The notes: generated from the sequence alone by a model not told the origin. A stretch of DNA of 5,429 nt from Treponema sp. UBA6852 (GCA_002449305.1 DKDI01000044.1:57096-62524), one strand, 5' to 3'. Positions 1 to 4,911 are shown, counted from the first letter of the stretch. Numbers and translations: made by a program.

Positions 1-20
1 GGGTCAAGCCCGACAATGAC
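1..20 (-). repeat. Dispersed hairpin repeat, copy 1 (cut by window start)
   Basis: Read on the minus strand this is GTCATT, then GTCGGG, then the loop CTTGA, then CCC, where the window begins. It matches the first two-thirds of the 28-bp hairpin family seen complete at 2792-2819 and 2860-2887. The second arm lies outside the window, so pairing of the full arm cannot be checked. It sits about 40 bp downstream of the cysE stop codon. It could therefore act as a 3'-end hairpin for that transcript, but no T-tract follows in the visible part. Confidence 0.7.
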
Positions 21-61
21 ATTTTAAACTTATTGGATTTTCTATGACACAAAAAAACTGA

Positions 62-925
62 TTACGAGCGGCATTCCTGTGTAAAAGTTGTATGCGGAGG
101 AACAGACTTTGTAATCCAAGTGTTTCCGCCTATGACACAGCCTTCACCAATTACAGTATTTCCGCCTAAAATCGTGGCATTGGCATAAATCGTAACATTG
201 TCTTCTATTGTTGGATGGCGTTTTTTGTTCATCAGCTCTTTTTTTACACTCAAAGCGCCCAATGTAACGCCTTGGTAAATTTTCACATTGTCGCCAATAA
301 TGCAGCTTTCGCCAATTACAACGCCAGTTCCATGGTCAATAAAAAAACTTTCGCCGATTTTTGCACCCGGATTTATATCAATTCCAGTGTGGCTGTGCGC
401 GTACTCACTCATTATGCGCGGAATAACAGGAACTCCGCTTTCTGAAAGAAAATGGGCAATTCTATAAACGGAAATCGCTTCAAGGCAAGGATACGAAACT
501 ATTACTTCCTCGCTAGATTTTGCAGCCGGGTCTCCAGCATTTGCAGCCTGAACATCGAGTCCGATTTTTCTGCGGATTTCTGGAATTTCTTCAATAAGAG
601 CAAGAGAGACTTTTTCCGCAAGATTAAAGCAATGTGAAAGTTCAACTTTGTCGTTCTGGACAACAAAAGAAAGGGCTTTTTTTATCTCGCGGGTAAGCAT
701 TGAAACTATGCGGTTTACGCGCTCGCCTGTAACAAATCTCAACGTAAGCGAATCAATTTCCTCTGCAACCCTGTAGCCCGGAAAAATCAAGCACTGAATA
801 TCCTTTAGAACCGTTATGACGTTTTCCCTGTTCGGAAACTTCATGGCTTCATCAAGGTTGATTCCTCCGTACTTTTGGTAAGATTCAAGTATTTTTTCTA
901 CGGCATTGTCAATTGTCGCGCTCAT
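62..925 (-). CDS. cysE: Serine O-acetyltransferase (long N-terminal form)
   Basis: Transfers acetyl from acetyl-CoA to L-serine, giving O-acetylserine, the precursor for cysteine synthesis in the cytoplasm. With the ATG at 925 it is 287 aa. A helical N-terminal domain (about 1-140) is followed by a left-handed beta-helix of hexapeptide repeats (about 180-275). Catalytic elements are present: DPA at 132-134, DHGTGVVIGE at 197-206 with the Asp-His pair, YQGVTLG at 217-223, and RHP at 236-238. The frame is open upstream to a TTG at 952. I prefer the ATG because a GCGAGG element sits 4 nt before it and the extra nine residues are basic and not conserved-looking. It lies 36 bp downstream of the kinase-like gene and probably shares its transcript. 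The C-terminus is short and ends in Ser, not the Ile used by many CysE proteins to dock into O-acetylserine sulfhydrylase. Confidence 0.93.
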   Translation of the reverse strand: MSATIDNAVEKILESYQKYGGINLDEAMKFPNRENVITVLKDIQCLIFPGYRVAEEIDSLTLRFVTGERVNRIVSMLTREIKKALSFVVQNDKVELSHCFNLAEKVSLALIEEIPEIRRKIGLDVQAANAGDPAAKSSEEVIVSYPCLEAISVYRIAHFLSESGVPVIPRIMSEYAHSHTGIDINPGAKIGESFFIDHGTGVVIGESCIIGDNVKIYQGVTLGALSVKKELMNKKRHPTIEDNVTIYANATILGGNTVIGEGCVIGGNTWITKSVPPHTTFTQECRS

Positions 926-961
926 AAGACCTCGCTTTTTAATTTTCCGCAATCAAACTGG

Positions 962-1468
962 CTAGCTCCAGTATTTTTTGCCCCAGTTTTCAAAATTCCA
1001 TTCATCGGAATATTCATTGCACTCATAGTCAATGTAATACAAAAGTCCGTTCTGTACAATAAAATTTGTGGGATAATAGTCGATATTAAGGTGAAGAGGA
1101 TAAAGTTTGCGGCACATTTCTTCCACCTGAGCTATGTATTCAGGCTTTACAAGTTTTTTCTTGGCGAGCTGCTCTATTGTAGAACCGTCAATATACTCCT
1201 TTAAAATGCGCTCATTGTTAACATCATGCGCAATCATAAGCGGAATTCTTATGCCGGCATTCTTTAGACGCTCATAATCGTTGAGTTCTGCCATTATCTT
1301 GTTGCCAAACTGATAGTAGCTGCAAGGCTCGTGGTGAATCTGCTTAAGCACAAAAAGAGCTCCGCCACAAGAAGCAAGATACGAATATCCACCCTTGCCT
1401 TTGCCCAAAAGTTTTTCAAGCCGGTAATTCTTGCCGTTTAACGAAACATACGAATTAAGTTCAAGCAT
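962..1468 (-). CDS. Minimal protein-kinase-fold phosphotransferase
   Basis: A 168-aa protein with a compressed but recognisable eukaryotic-like kinase/aminoglycoside-phosphotransferase core. It has a glycine-rich loop GKGKGGYS (22-29), a VLK lysine (K42), a likely helix-C glutamate (E61 or E66), a hinge around LKEYIDG (89-95), a catalytic loop HLNIDYYPTN (126-135; D130 and N135 match the HxDxxxxN pattern) and a metal-binding IDYE (146-149; D147 in the DFG place). The chain stops about 20 residues after that, so the usual C-lobe helices are absent. All ATP/Mg-binding positions are kept, so catalysis is plausible, but the substrate cannot be read from sequence. A ribosome site AAGGAGA lies about 10 nt before the ATG. 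The gene directly precedes cysE on the same strand. It may be a small-molecule kinase rather than a protein kinase. Confidence 0.75.
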   Translation of the reverse strand: MLELNSYVSLNGKNYRLEKLLGKGKGGYSYLASCGGALFVLKQIHHEPCSYYQFGNKIMAELNDYERLKNAGIRIPLMIAHDVNNERILKEYIDGSTIEQLAKKKLVKPEYIAQVEEMCRKLYPLHLNIDYYPTNFIVQNGLLYYIDYECNEYSDEWNFENWGKKYWS

Positions 1469-1505
1469 GGTACAACAATCTCCTTTTTGTTTTACTTTTA
1501 TAATT

Positions 1506-1528
1506 AAAAAAACACGGCGTGTTTTTTT
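1506..1528 (-). terminator. AT-rich hairpin terminator after the lipoprotein gene
   Basis: A 10-bp stem (seven A:T pairs plus CAC/GTG) closes a 3-nt GGC/GCC loop. On the minus strand it ends in a run of T within the stem. It starts at the lipoprotein stop codon (TAA at 1529-1531) and ends about 38 bp before the kinase-like ATG. It is symmetric enough to work in both directions. The core and T-tract (ACGGCGTG followed by T8-9 and ATTT) recur at 4800-4820. Efficiency is uncertain because most of the stem is A:T, so read-through into the kinase-cysE pair is possible. Confidence 0.6.
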
Positions 1529-2773
1529 TTATTTTATAGTACGCGCAAGGCGGAAACCGTTATCTTTGTAAAGAAACTGTGTTAGCTCATTTTCAGATTG
1601 GTAAGAGCGACTAAAAATATTTTTAGAGTCTGTATCAAAAACACTTCCACCTCTACGTATGCATCCTGTTCCGCTTTCAACAGGATCTGTTACTTCCATT
1701 TCAGAAATATTGTTTGATCTATCAGAACAAAACTCCCAGCAGTTTCCGCTCATATCATAAAGTCCAAGGCTATTGGATTTTTTTAGCCCAACCTCATGGC
1801 TTTTCTTAGTCGCTCTATTATCATCATAATTATACCAAGCAACTTTATCTATATCTTTACTGCCAACATAAGTGTAATTCCAGTTGCTTCCATCTTGTTT
1901 TCCGCCACGGGCTGCAAATTCCCACTCTGCTTCTGTAGGCAAACGATAGCCGTTATTTTCTAGTTTATACGAAATTTGCCAGTTTGGAGCAACTGCCTTA
2001 ATATTACTAAGGTCAATATTGTCATAGTCAATTTCACTGCCATTCGACTGAATTTCATAGCATTTATCAAGTCCCATTAATATAGAAAGTTTATTGCAGA
2101 ACAAAATTGCATGATACCAATATATACCTTCAACTGGGCGCAGTTCTTGAGTTTCACCGTCTTCAGGAGGATAAGAGTCTCCTTGTTGTTTGCTCGGATT
2201 TTCTCCCATTACAGCCTCATAAAGTTCCTGCGTTACTTCGTACTTGCCTATGCTGTATGGGTTTAAAGTTACTGTGCGACCGTCAATAAAAACGCCTGCG
2301 CTTCCGCTTCCTGTAATTGTTGTGGCGGCATCAATTACTGTTGCAAGGGCTGTCTTTTCAAGCTTAGTTTTGTTTATAACTATGCTTCCGTCTTCGGCGA
2401 CAAAGCAGTTGGAAATTATAAGGGTAAAAGGGCATTCTGTGGTTTTATCCGCTTCAACTTTTATATCTTTGCTTCCAGATGCAATAAGCTCATCATTGTT
2501 CGCAGAATCTCTCGCTTCCGCTTCAACGGTATATTCGCCGGCTTCAAGTTCTGTGAACTCTATTACCCCCCCCACAGAATCTTTCGTTTCAGAATAAACT
2601 TCATTTGTTACACGCACAACAAACTTGTCGGCATTTTCTTTGTTGTAAACATAGCGTCCGCCCGGCAAAGCCACACGGATTGAGCCTCCCTTTTCAGAGC
2701 CGCCGCTCATGTTCATGCAGGACGCAGCCACAAATAAAAACGCAAATAAAGCCGGAACAATAAATTTCTTCAT
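1529..2773 (-). CDS. Lipoprotein with C-terminal FGE-sulfatase (SUMF1-like) domain
   Basis: A 414-aa exported lipoprotein. The signal peptide (MKK, then a hydrophobic stretch) ends in AASC with lipidated Cys19, a relaxed spirochaete-type lipobox. A Gly/Ser linker leads to a beta-rich, probably Ig-like segment (about 30-120). Then comes a formylglycine-generating-enzyme fold (about 160-414) with its family motifs: YEVTQELYEAVMG (178-190), YRLPTEAEWEFAARGG (276-291), NSLGLYDMSGNCWEFC (334-349), RRGGSVFD (373-380) and GFRLAR (406-411). The copper-binding cysteine pair of true FGE (human Cys336/Cys341), which follows the RGGS motif, is not present. It is therefore more likely a binding or structural protein than a sulfatase activator. 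A perfect GGAGGT lies 5 nt before the ATG, which fixes the start. A G8 run encodes V67-V70. It is transcribed divergently from the ATPase. Confidence 0.9.
   Translation of the reverse strand: MKKFIVPALFAFLFVAASCMNMSGGSEKGGSIRVALPGGRYVYNKENADKFVVRVTNEVYSETKDSVGGVIEFTELEAGEYTVEAEARDSANNDELIASGSKDIKVEADKTTECPFTLIISNCFVAEDGSIVINKTKLEKTALATVIDAATTITGSGSAGVFIDGRTVTLNPYSIGKYEVTQELYEAVMGENPSKQQGDSYPPEDGETQELRPVEGIYWYHAILFCNKLSILMGLDKCYEIQSNGSEIDYDNIDLSNIKAVAPNWQISYKLENNGYRLPTEAEWEFAARGGKQDGSNWNYTYVGSKDIDKVAWYNYDDNRATKKSHEVGLKKSNSLGLYDMSGNCWEFCSDRSNNISEMEVTDPVESGTGCIRRGGSVFDTDSKNIFSRSYQSENELTQFLYKDNGFRLARTIK
2566..2573 (-). repeat. G8 homopolymer inside the lipoprotein frame
   Basis: Eight consecutive G on the coding strand span codons 67-70 (Val-Gly-Gly-Val), about 200 nt after the start codon. 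Gain or loss of one or two G would shift the frame before the FGE-like domain. Poly-G tracts in treponemes are known sites of slipped-strand length change. Whether this one varies cannot be told from one sequence. Confidence 0.9.
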
Positions 2774-2791
2774 AAAAGACCTCCAATTTTT

Positions 2792-2819
2792 AGATTATCG
2801 GGTCAAGCCCGATAATGAC
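2792..2819 (-). repeat. Dispersed hairpin repeat, copy 2 (intact)
   Basis: A 28-bp unit. On the minus strand it reads GTCATT, arm ATCGGG, loop CTTGA, arm CCCGAT, then AATCT. The perfect stem extends to 9 bp (2794-2802 with 2808-2816). It lies in the presumed 5' leader of the lipoprotein transcript, about 20 bp upstream of its start codon and just before the ribosome site, so it could also affect translation. Confidence 0.85.
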
Positions 2820-2834
2820 AACTTTCATCTCTCT

Positions 2835-2857
2835 GTCATTGTCGTACTTGAATTTCC
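2835..2857 (+). repeat. Dispersed hairpin repeat, copy 3 (decayed)
   Basis: It reads GTCATT, GTCGTA, CTTGA and then ATTTCC, where TACGAC would be needed to pair. The fixed left flank and loop of the family are kept at the correct spacing, but the right arm and the AATCT end are lost. It is tandem with the intact copy at 2860-2887. Confidence 0.55.
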
Positions 2858-2859
2858 AT

Positions 2860-2887
2860 GTCATTCCCACACTTGATGTGGGAATCT
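2860..2887 (+). repeat. Dispersed hairpin repeat, copy 4 (intact)
   Basis: A 28-bp unit: GTCATT, arm CCCACA, loop CTTGA, arm TGTGGG, AATCT. The perfect stem is 9 bp (2863-2871 with 2877-2885). It has the same length, flanks and loop as the copy at 2792-2819 but unrelated arms, and it lies in the opposite orientation. Confidence 0.85.
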
Positions 2888-2921
2888 CTGTTATAACTAA
2901 TTTTTCAGGAACCTATTTTAC

Positions 2922-2949
2922 ATTATAATGAATAAATTCCAAAAAACAA
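2922..2949 (-). promoter_or_regulatory. Candidate promoter of the lipoprotein gene
   Basis: On the minus strand a TTGTTT hexamer (2944-2949) precedes a perfect TATAAT (2922-2927) with a 16-bp spacer. The -10 lies inside the 10-bp palindrome CATTATAATG (2921-2930), so a -10 box could be read on either strand. Transcription leftward would give a leader of roughly 140 nt carrying the three hairpin repeats. The assignment rests on consensus only, in an AT-rich region. Confidence 0.35.
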
Positions 2950-2982
2950 CTTTTTGGTGAAAATTTATTAAGAATTTTCCTT

Positions 2983-3070
2983 GAGTAAATACGTTATTTA
3001 CCTTAGGAAAATAGTCTATTTACCACAGGTAAATATATTATTTACCCTAGGTAAATAGCTTATTGGCTGA
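2983..3070. repeat. Four 22-bp palindromic tandem repeats (eight half-sites, 11-bp pitch)
   Basis: Half-sites begin at 2984, 2995, 3006, 3017, 3028, 3039, 3050 and 3061, exactly 11 bp apart. They alternate GGTAAATA and TATTTACC, separated by 3-bp spacers that are all different (cgt, tta, gtc, aca, tat, cta, gct). The two outermost half-sites and the third are imperfect; the central ones are perfect, giving 8+3+8 palindromes in either phase. The 11-bp pitch puts every half-site on about the same DNA face. This looks like a cooperative operator or assembly site. It lies about 160-250 bp upstream of the ATPase start and is bracketed by the inverted repeat TATTTTACATT (2914-2924) / AATGTAAAATA (3070-3080). 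Confidence 0.85.
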
Positions 3071-3137
3071 ATGTAAAATAATACTTTGAGGAAGAAATTT
3101 CATACTAAAATCCTAAATTTCTAAAAAAACAACAATT

Positions 3138-3229
3138 CGCCATAGAAAAACATTATAAAACGCCGAAAAATAGCAAAACAATATGCCGAGAAAAAACTTT
3201 ATAATTCGCCGAATATAAGATATAATTAA
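3138..3229 (+). repeat. Four 23-bp A-rich tandem repeats running into the ATPase start
   Basis: Units start at 3138, 3161, 3184 and 3207 at an exact 23-bp period. Each opens with CGCC or TGCC (then GA in three of four) and continues as an A-tract and an AT-rich tail. A preceding stretch at 3115-3137 keeps the A-rich tail but not the CGCC head and may be a decayed fifth unit. The last unit contains the -10 box and ends 3 bp before the ATG. Phased A-tracts suggest curved promoter DNA or a second set of regulator sites. The similarity is moderate outside the CGCCGA heads. Confidence 0.6.
3198..3226 (+). promoter_or_regulatory. Candidate promoter of the ATPase gene, possibly leaderless
   Basis: A perfect TATAAT (3221-3226) lies only 6 nt before the ATG at 3233, with a TTTATA (3198-3203) 17 bp upstream as a weak -35. 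Transcription from this box would begin at or next to the start codon. No Shine-Dalgarno sequence is visible before the ATG, which fits a leaderless mRNA. A second TATAAT at 3200-3205 could instead give a leader of about 20 nt. Confidence 0.4.
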
Positions 3230-3232
3230 TTT

Positions 3233-4510
3233 ATGAATGATTACAAACCAAGAATTGTAGATGAAATTTTGGCAAAAAAACTCGAAGCAAAAGGTGCCGT
3301 TCTCATAGAAGGACCAAAATGGTGCGGCAAAACAACAACAGCATTGCAGCAGGCCAAAAGTATTCTCAGAATGGACAACCCATTGGAAAAGGATCAGAAT
3401 CTTCGTCTTTCAAAATTAAATCCTCAAAGGCTATTAAAAGGTGATACGCCTAGGCTTGTTGATGAATGGCAGATTGCTCCGACTCTTTGGGATACGGTTC
3501 GATATGAAATAGATCAGAGAGGAAAAATGGGACAATTTATTTTGACAGGTTCCGCCGTTCCTCCTGACACAAAAGAAATTACACATTCAGGTACAGGCCG
3601 TTTTACCTGGCTTAACATGAGACCTATGAGCCTTTATGAATCAGGAGAATCAACTGGTGAAGTAAGCTTGAAATCATTATTTGACGGAAACTTAAATATT
3701 GATGGTGAAAATAGCCTCGATGACATAGACAAGCTTGCCTATCTTGTTTGCAGAGGAGGATGGCCGCAGGCTATAGGACTGAAATCAGAAGCGGCTTTAT
3801 AACAGGCTTTTGATTATTATGATGCAGTTGTTAAATCAGATATTAACAGAGCCGATGGAGTAAATAAAAATTCTGAGCGTGTTAAAAGGATTATGAAATC
3901 TTATGCCAGAAATCAGGGAAGCCAAGCCGCAAGCACAGTCATTGCTCAGGACATAGCAGTAAACGAAGTTGAAACTGTAAACGAGGACACTGTTCATTCT
4001 TATATAGAAGCATTGAAAAAAATTTTTGTTGTTGAAGACATGCCTGCTTGGAATCCAAATTTAAGATCAAAGTCTGCCATAAGGACATCTGATACAAGAT
4101 ATTATGTTGATTCTTCAATCGCCACTGCAAGCCTTGGCATTGGACCAGAAGATTTGATAAATGATTTAAAGACTTTTGGACTTTTCTTTGAAACTATGTG
4201 TGTAAGGGATTTAAGAATCTTTGCAGAAAGCTTAGACGGCTCAGTATATCATTACAGAGACAACACCAATCTTGAATGTGATACTGTAGTTCATTTGAGA
4301 AACGGTTCTTATGGTTTAATAGAAATCAAACTTGGCGGAGATGATTTAATTAATGAAGGTGCAGCAAATTTGTTAAAACTACAAGATAAGATTGATGTTT
4401 CTAAAATGAAAGAACCATCATTTTTAATGGTGTTGGTTGGAGCAGGAACTTATGCTTACAGAAGAGAAGATGGAATTCTTGTTGTTCCTATTGGATGTCT
4501 GAAGAACTAA
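3233..4510 (+). pseudogene. DUF4143-family AAA ATPase interrupted by one in-frame TAA
   Basis: A 425-codon frame encoding a P-loop ATPase of the AAA_14/DUF4143 type, broken only by TAA at 3800-3802 (codon 190). Before the stop: Walker A GPKWCGKT (27-34), Walker B RLVDEW (74-79) and a sensor-like ILTGSA (103-108). After it: a linker region and a C-terminal domain with LECD (D350) and IEIK (E364, K366), the spacing of a PD-(D/E)XK-like site. The phase is the same on both sides and the flanking residues (AL-stop-QAFDYYDAVV) read straight through, so a single CAA-to-TAA change is the simplest explanation. The 5' piece alone (189 aa) keeps the nucleotide site. An ATG at 3893 after AAAGGATT could restart a 205-aa C-terminal piece. 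No Shine-Dalgarno precedes the first ATG. The family's cellular role is poorly known; mobility or toxin-antitoxin links are only proposals. Confidence 0.8.
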
Positions 4511-4566
4511 AAAAAGTGGATGACGCCAAAAGTATCTTTTTTGTCATTTTCAATGCTAACGAGGTT

Positions 4567-4590
4567 GTCCTTGCCGCGCTTGATACCGCG
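4567..4590 (+). repeat. Possible decayed hairpin repeat
   Basis: It reads GTCCTT, GCCGCG, CTTGA, TACCGCG. The left flank differs by one base from GTCATT and the CTTGA loop is at the right distance, but the arms pair only over CGCG/CGCG. It is a weak match to the family, supported mainly by the loop and spacing. Confidence 0.35.
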
Positions 4591-4603
4591 ATATTTTCAT
4601 AGC

Positions 4604-4655
4604 AAACTCGGTTAGCAATCTACTGAAAATTTTCAACGGATTATCAACCGAGTTT
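4604..4655. repeat. 52-bp imperfect palindrome
   Basis: It is symmetric about the 4629/4630 junction. Outer arms AAACTCGGTT (4604-4613) and AACCGAGTTT (4646-4655) pair perfectly over 10 bp. Inner blocks GCAATC/GATTAT pair at four positions plus one wobble, and the centre is the 10-bp palindrome GAAAATTTTC (4625-4634). It lies about 95 bp after the ATPase stop and could be a transcript-end structure or a miniature transposon-like remnant. No target duplication was recognised. Confidence 0.65.
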
Positions 4656-4669
4656 CTTTCAGAAACATC

Positions 4670-4692
4670 GCAGGGTCAAGCTCGATAATGAC
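4670..4692 (-). repeat. Dispersed hairpin repeat, decayed copy near the IS element
   Basis: On the minus strand it reads GTCATT, ATCGAG, CTTGA, CCC and then diverges (TGCGAT in place of a clean CTCGAT arm and AATCT end). It is clearly related to the copies at 1-20 and 2792-2819 (shared GGTCAAGC and ATAATGACA), but the hairpin is broken by changes in the second arm. Confidence 0.7.
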
Positions 4693-4703
4693 AGTAAAAT
4701 TTA

Positions 4704-4837
4704 AAACTCGAAACTGAACCAAATATTGAAAAAACTCGGCGAGAATTTTTTAAAACACACCGTACTTTTTAAATTTCACGCCGAGAATTTAGGGAAAATA
4801 CGGCGTGTTTTTTTTATTTAGCCCAAATTTCGAGTTT
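4704..4837. repeat. Set of crossing inverted repeats upstream of the transposase
   Basis: Three arm pairs occur in 134 bp. They are AAACTCGAAA (4704-4713) with TTTCGAGTTT (4828-4837), CTCGGCG (4735-4741) with CGCCGAG (4779-4785), and AAAACACACCGTA (4752-4764) with TACGGCGTGTTTT (4799-4811, one mismatch). The second and third pairs interleave, so in RNA they could coexist only as a pseudoknot. A fourth pairing, the terminator stem at 4777-4807, competes with both. No protein-coding frame explains this stretch. Confidence 0.65.
4777..4815 (+). terminator. Intrinsic terminator upstream of the transposase promoter
   Basis: CACGCCG (4777-4783) pairs perfectly with CGGCGTG (4801-4807) across a 17-nt loop and is followed at once by T8 (4808-4815). 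It would stop rightward transcription coming from the ATPase side before it reaches the transposase. The 3' arm plus T-tract closely resembles the hairpin at 1506-1530. Confidence 0.6.
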
Positions 4838-4846
4838 CAGTAGGAA

Positions 4847-4875
4847 TTTACAAAAAAAGCGTAAAACCTTAAAAT
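4847..4875 (+). promoter_or_regulatory. Candidate transposase promoter
   Basis: TTTACA (4847-4852) and TAAAAT (4870-4875) are separated by exactly 17 bp, each one or two changes from consensus. The start of transcription would fall near 4882, about 30 nt before the transposase ATG and inside a 13-bp palindrome. Confidence 0.5.
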
Positions 4876-4887
4876 TTGTCTGACAAA
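4875..4887. promoter_or_regulatory. Palindrome overlapping the transposase start of transcription
   Basis: TTTGTC-T-GACAAA is a perfect 6+1+6 palindrome. It begins at the last base of the candidate -10 box and covers the expected start of transcription, the position of a classic repressor operator. It could also be part of the element's end rather than a regulator site. Confidence 0.45.
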
Positions 4888-4911
4888 CAAAAAATCAAAA
4901 GGATTACGCTT

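Noticed and set aside
51..60. A7 run after cysE as an intrinsic terminator on the minus strand
   Set aside because: No GC-containing hairpin precedes it.
42..139. Direct 10-mer CTATGACACA at 42-51 and 130-139
   Set aside because: One copy is ordinary cysE coding sequence; a single short match is within chance and no longer homology extends from it.
215..637. Plus-strand open frames of 76 and 61 codons opposite cysE
   Set aside because: They lie antisense to a strongly supported cysE frame, have no ribosome site and resemble no family.
926..952. TTG start at 952 for cysE, giving 296 aa
   Set aside because: The ATG at 925 has a better ribosome site and the added residues are not part of the family's core.
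875..1204. Plus-strand 109-codon open frame across the cysE-kinase junction
   Set aside because: It is antisense to two real genes; its hydrophobic look comes from the reverse complement of lysine-rich codons.
2107..2597. Two plus-strand open frames opposite the lipoprotein
   Set aside because: The minus-strand frame has a signal peptide, lipobox and FGE motifs; these are shadows.
2983..3070. CRISPR array
   Set aside because: The unit is 22 bp and mostly palindrome with only 3-bp variable spacers; there is no room for spacers and no cas gene.
3094..3121. GAAATTT/AAATTTC 7-bp inverted repeat
   Set aside because: All but one pair is A:T in a very AT-rich region; expected by chance.
3939..4130. 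Minus-strand 63-codon open frame inside the ATPase
   Set aside because: It is a shadow of the C-terminal ATPase coding region, with no start signals.
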